DNA from: Clostridiales bacterium
GTDB lineage: Bacteria > Bacillota > Clostridia > Saccharofermentanales > UBA5734
Assembly (NCBI GenBank): GCA_007133255.1
Contig: SLMY01000045.1
Span: 1-6,223 of the forward strand
Direction of reading: 5' to 3'
Length of the DNA: 6,223 nucleotides
Within the stretch, counting starts at the first letter, position 1. The number at the start of each line of letters is the position of its first letter. This document shows, piece by piece, positions 5,383 through 6,223 of this stretch. A program made the translations under genes and the position numbers. Under the pieces are notes generated by a model. That model did not search any database. It worked only from the letters and a program-made list of their open reading frames with translations, and had not been told where the DNA came from.

Positions 5383-6223
5383 GTCCTGAATTAATCGGCT
5401 TTTTAGGTATACTCGTCTTTTTGCTGCTGATTTTTCTAAAAGTGCCGATCGCGATCGCGATGATGGCAGTTGGCTTTACGGGATTTGGTATTATCCGCTC
5501 CTTTGACGCCGCGCTCAGTATCATCGCCAGTGACATGTTCGGCGCGTTCTCTTCATATTCACTGAGTGTGATCCCCATGTTTATCTGGATGGGGTTTATA
5601 GCTTATTATTCCGGTGTCGGGACGAATCTTTACAGTTTCACATATAAAATGGTGGGCCATAAAAAAGGTGGTCTGGCGATGGCAACACAAATGGCTTGTG
5701 CTATTTTTGGCGCCATCTGCGGCTCGAACACAGCGACCGCCGCTACCATGGGCGCGATCGCGCTGCCGGAAATGCGCAAGTACCACTACGATGACTCGCT
5801 GTCATCTGCCAGTGTCGCGGCCGGAGGTGCCCTGGGTGTGCTGATTCCGCCCAGTGTTATCTTCATTGTATATGGCATTCAGACAGAACAGTCAATCCGC
5901 AAGTTGTTTATCGCCGGTATTGTACCGGGCATCTTGCTCATGCTGCTTTATATTCTTACGATCTGGCTGATTGTCAAAAAAAACCCGCAGCTGGGCCCGG
6001 CAAGTGAAAAATTCACCTGGAGCCAGAGGCTGGCGGGACTGCAAAATGGACTGATTGAAGTTATATTTGTCTTTATCATCTCACTGGGCGGTTTGTTTCT
6101 TGGCTATTTCACCCCAACAGAAGCGGGTGCTGTAGGCGTCGCCAGCCTGCTCCTGATTACACTCTTGCGCCGGCATATAAAATGGTCCGGTTTCAGGCTG
6201 TCGCTGCTGGCAACTGTCAAGAC
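5379..6223 (+). CDS. dctM: TRAP transporter large membrane subunit (DctM family), 3' end outside window
   Basis: The frame from ATG 5379 stays open to the window end, giving 281 codons of an expected 425 or so. GAGGAGG lies seven bases upstream, within the end of dctQ, and the start overlaps the dctQ TGA. Hydrophobic segments repeat throughout. The strongest signature is the central run beginning GAICGSNTATAATMGAIALP (from about residue 112) followed by YDDSLSSASVAAGGALGVLIPPSV, the characteristic re-entrant and substrate-path region of DctM. A second typical stretch is FTPTEAGAVG near residue 246. This is the ion-coupled permease subunit of the ion-transporter superfamily, working with DctQ and the DctP lipoprotein. 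Only the 3' part is missing; no internal defect is seen. Confidence 0.95.
   Translation, partial: MSPELIGFLGILVFLLLIFLKVPIAIAMMAVGFTGFGIIRSFDAALSIIASDMFGAFSSYSLSVIPMFIWMGFIAYYSGVGTNLYSFTYKMVGHKKGGLAMATQMACAIFGAICGSNTATAATMGAIALPEMRKYHYDDSLSSASVAAGGALGVLIPPSVIFIVYGIQTEQSIRKLFIAGIVPGILLMLLYILTIWLIVKKNPQLGPASEKFTWSQRLAGLQNGLIEVIFVFIISLGGLFLGYFTPTEAGAVGVASLLLITLLRRHIKWSGFRLSLLATVK

Noticed and set aside
5614..5844. Open frame inside dctM in another frame
   Set aside because: It lies wholly within the clear DctM coding frame and shows no family features.
1..6223. tRNA, rRNA, CRISPR arrays, insertion sequences, attachment sites
   Set aside because: No cloverleaf, repeat-spacer pattern, transposase or terminal inverted repeats were seen on either strand.

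Overview
This window is a small catabolic locus: a run of metabolic genes, then a tripartite TRAP carboxylate transporter. All genes are on the + strand. The organism looks like a bacterium of moderate GC. The TRAP solute-binding protein carries a lipobox (LSGC), the ribosome binding sites are strong (GGAGG type), and there is a textbook TTGACA-17-TATACT promoter. Together these lean towards a Gram-positive (Firmicutes-like) anaerobe, but the lineage cannot be fixed from this sequence.

Region 1 (1-3318) holds the 3' part of a cupin gene, a complete NAD(P)-dependent aldehyde dehydrogenase (364-1803), a headless remnant of a VOC/glyoxalase-fold gene (about 1827-2003) beside a 14-bp tandem duplication, an RraA/HMG-aldolase-fold protein (2028-2729), and a PPC/DUF296 protein (2887-3318). 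A strong intrinsic terminator at 3409-3438 closes this unit.

Region 2 (3439-3698) is regulatory. It contains a consensus sigma-70/sigma-A promoter (3471-3499) with a perfect 8-bp inverted repeat whose arms lie in the promoter spacer and at the predicted start site. A leader of about 190 nt follows, with a repeated AGGATGGTAG element and a long bulged RNA helix that competes with a second hairpin.

Region 3 (3699-6223) encodes the TRAP transporter: lipoprotein DctP, small membrane subunit DctQ with an unusual hydrophilic tail, and large membrane subunit DctM, which runs off the window end. dctQ and dctM overlap by ATGA.

Inferred working model: the TRAP system imports an organic acid. The RraA-fold protein (carbon-carbon lyase or decarboxylase type) and the aldehyde dehydrogenase would process it, with the cupin and PPC proteins in accessory or enzymatic roles. 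The substrate is not identifiable from sequence alone. The most unusual points are the controlled promoter and leader of the transporter operon, the RraA-fold protein with altered acidic motif residues, and the decaying VOC gene.
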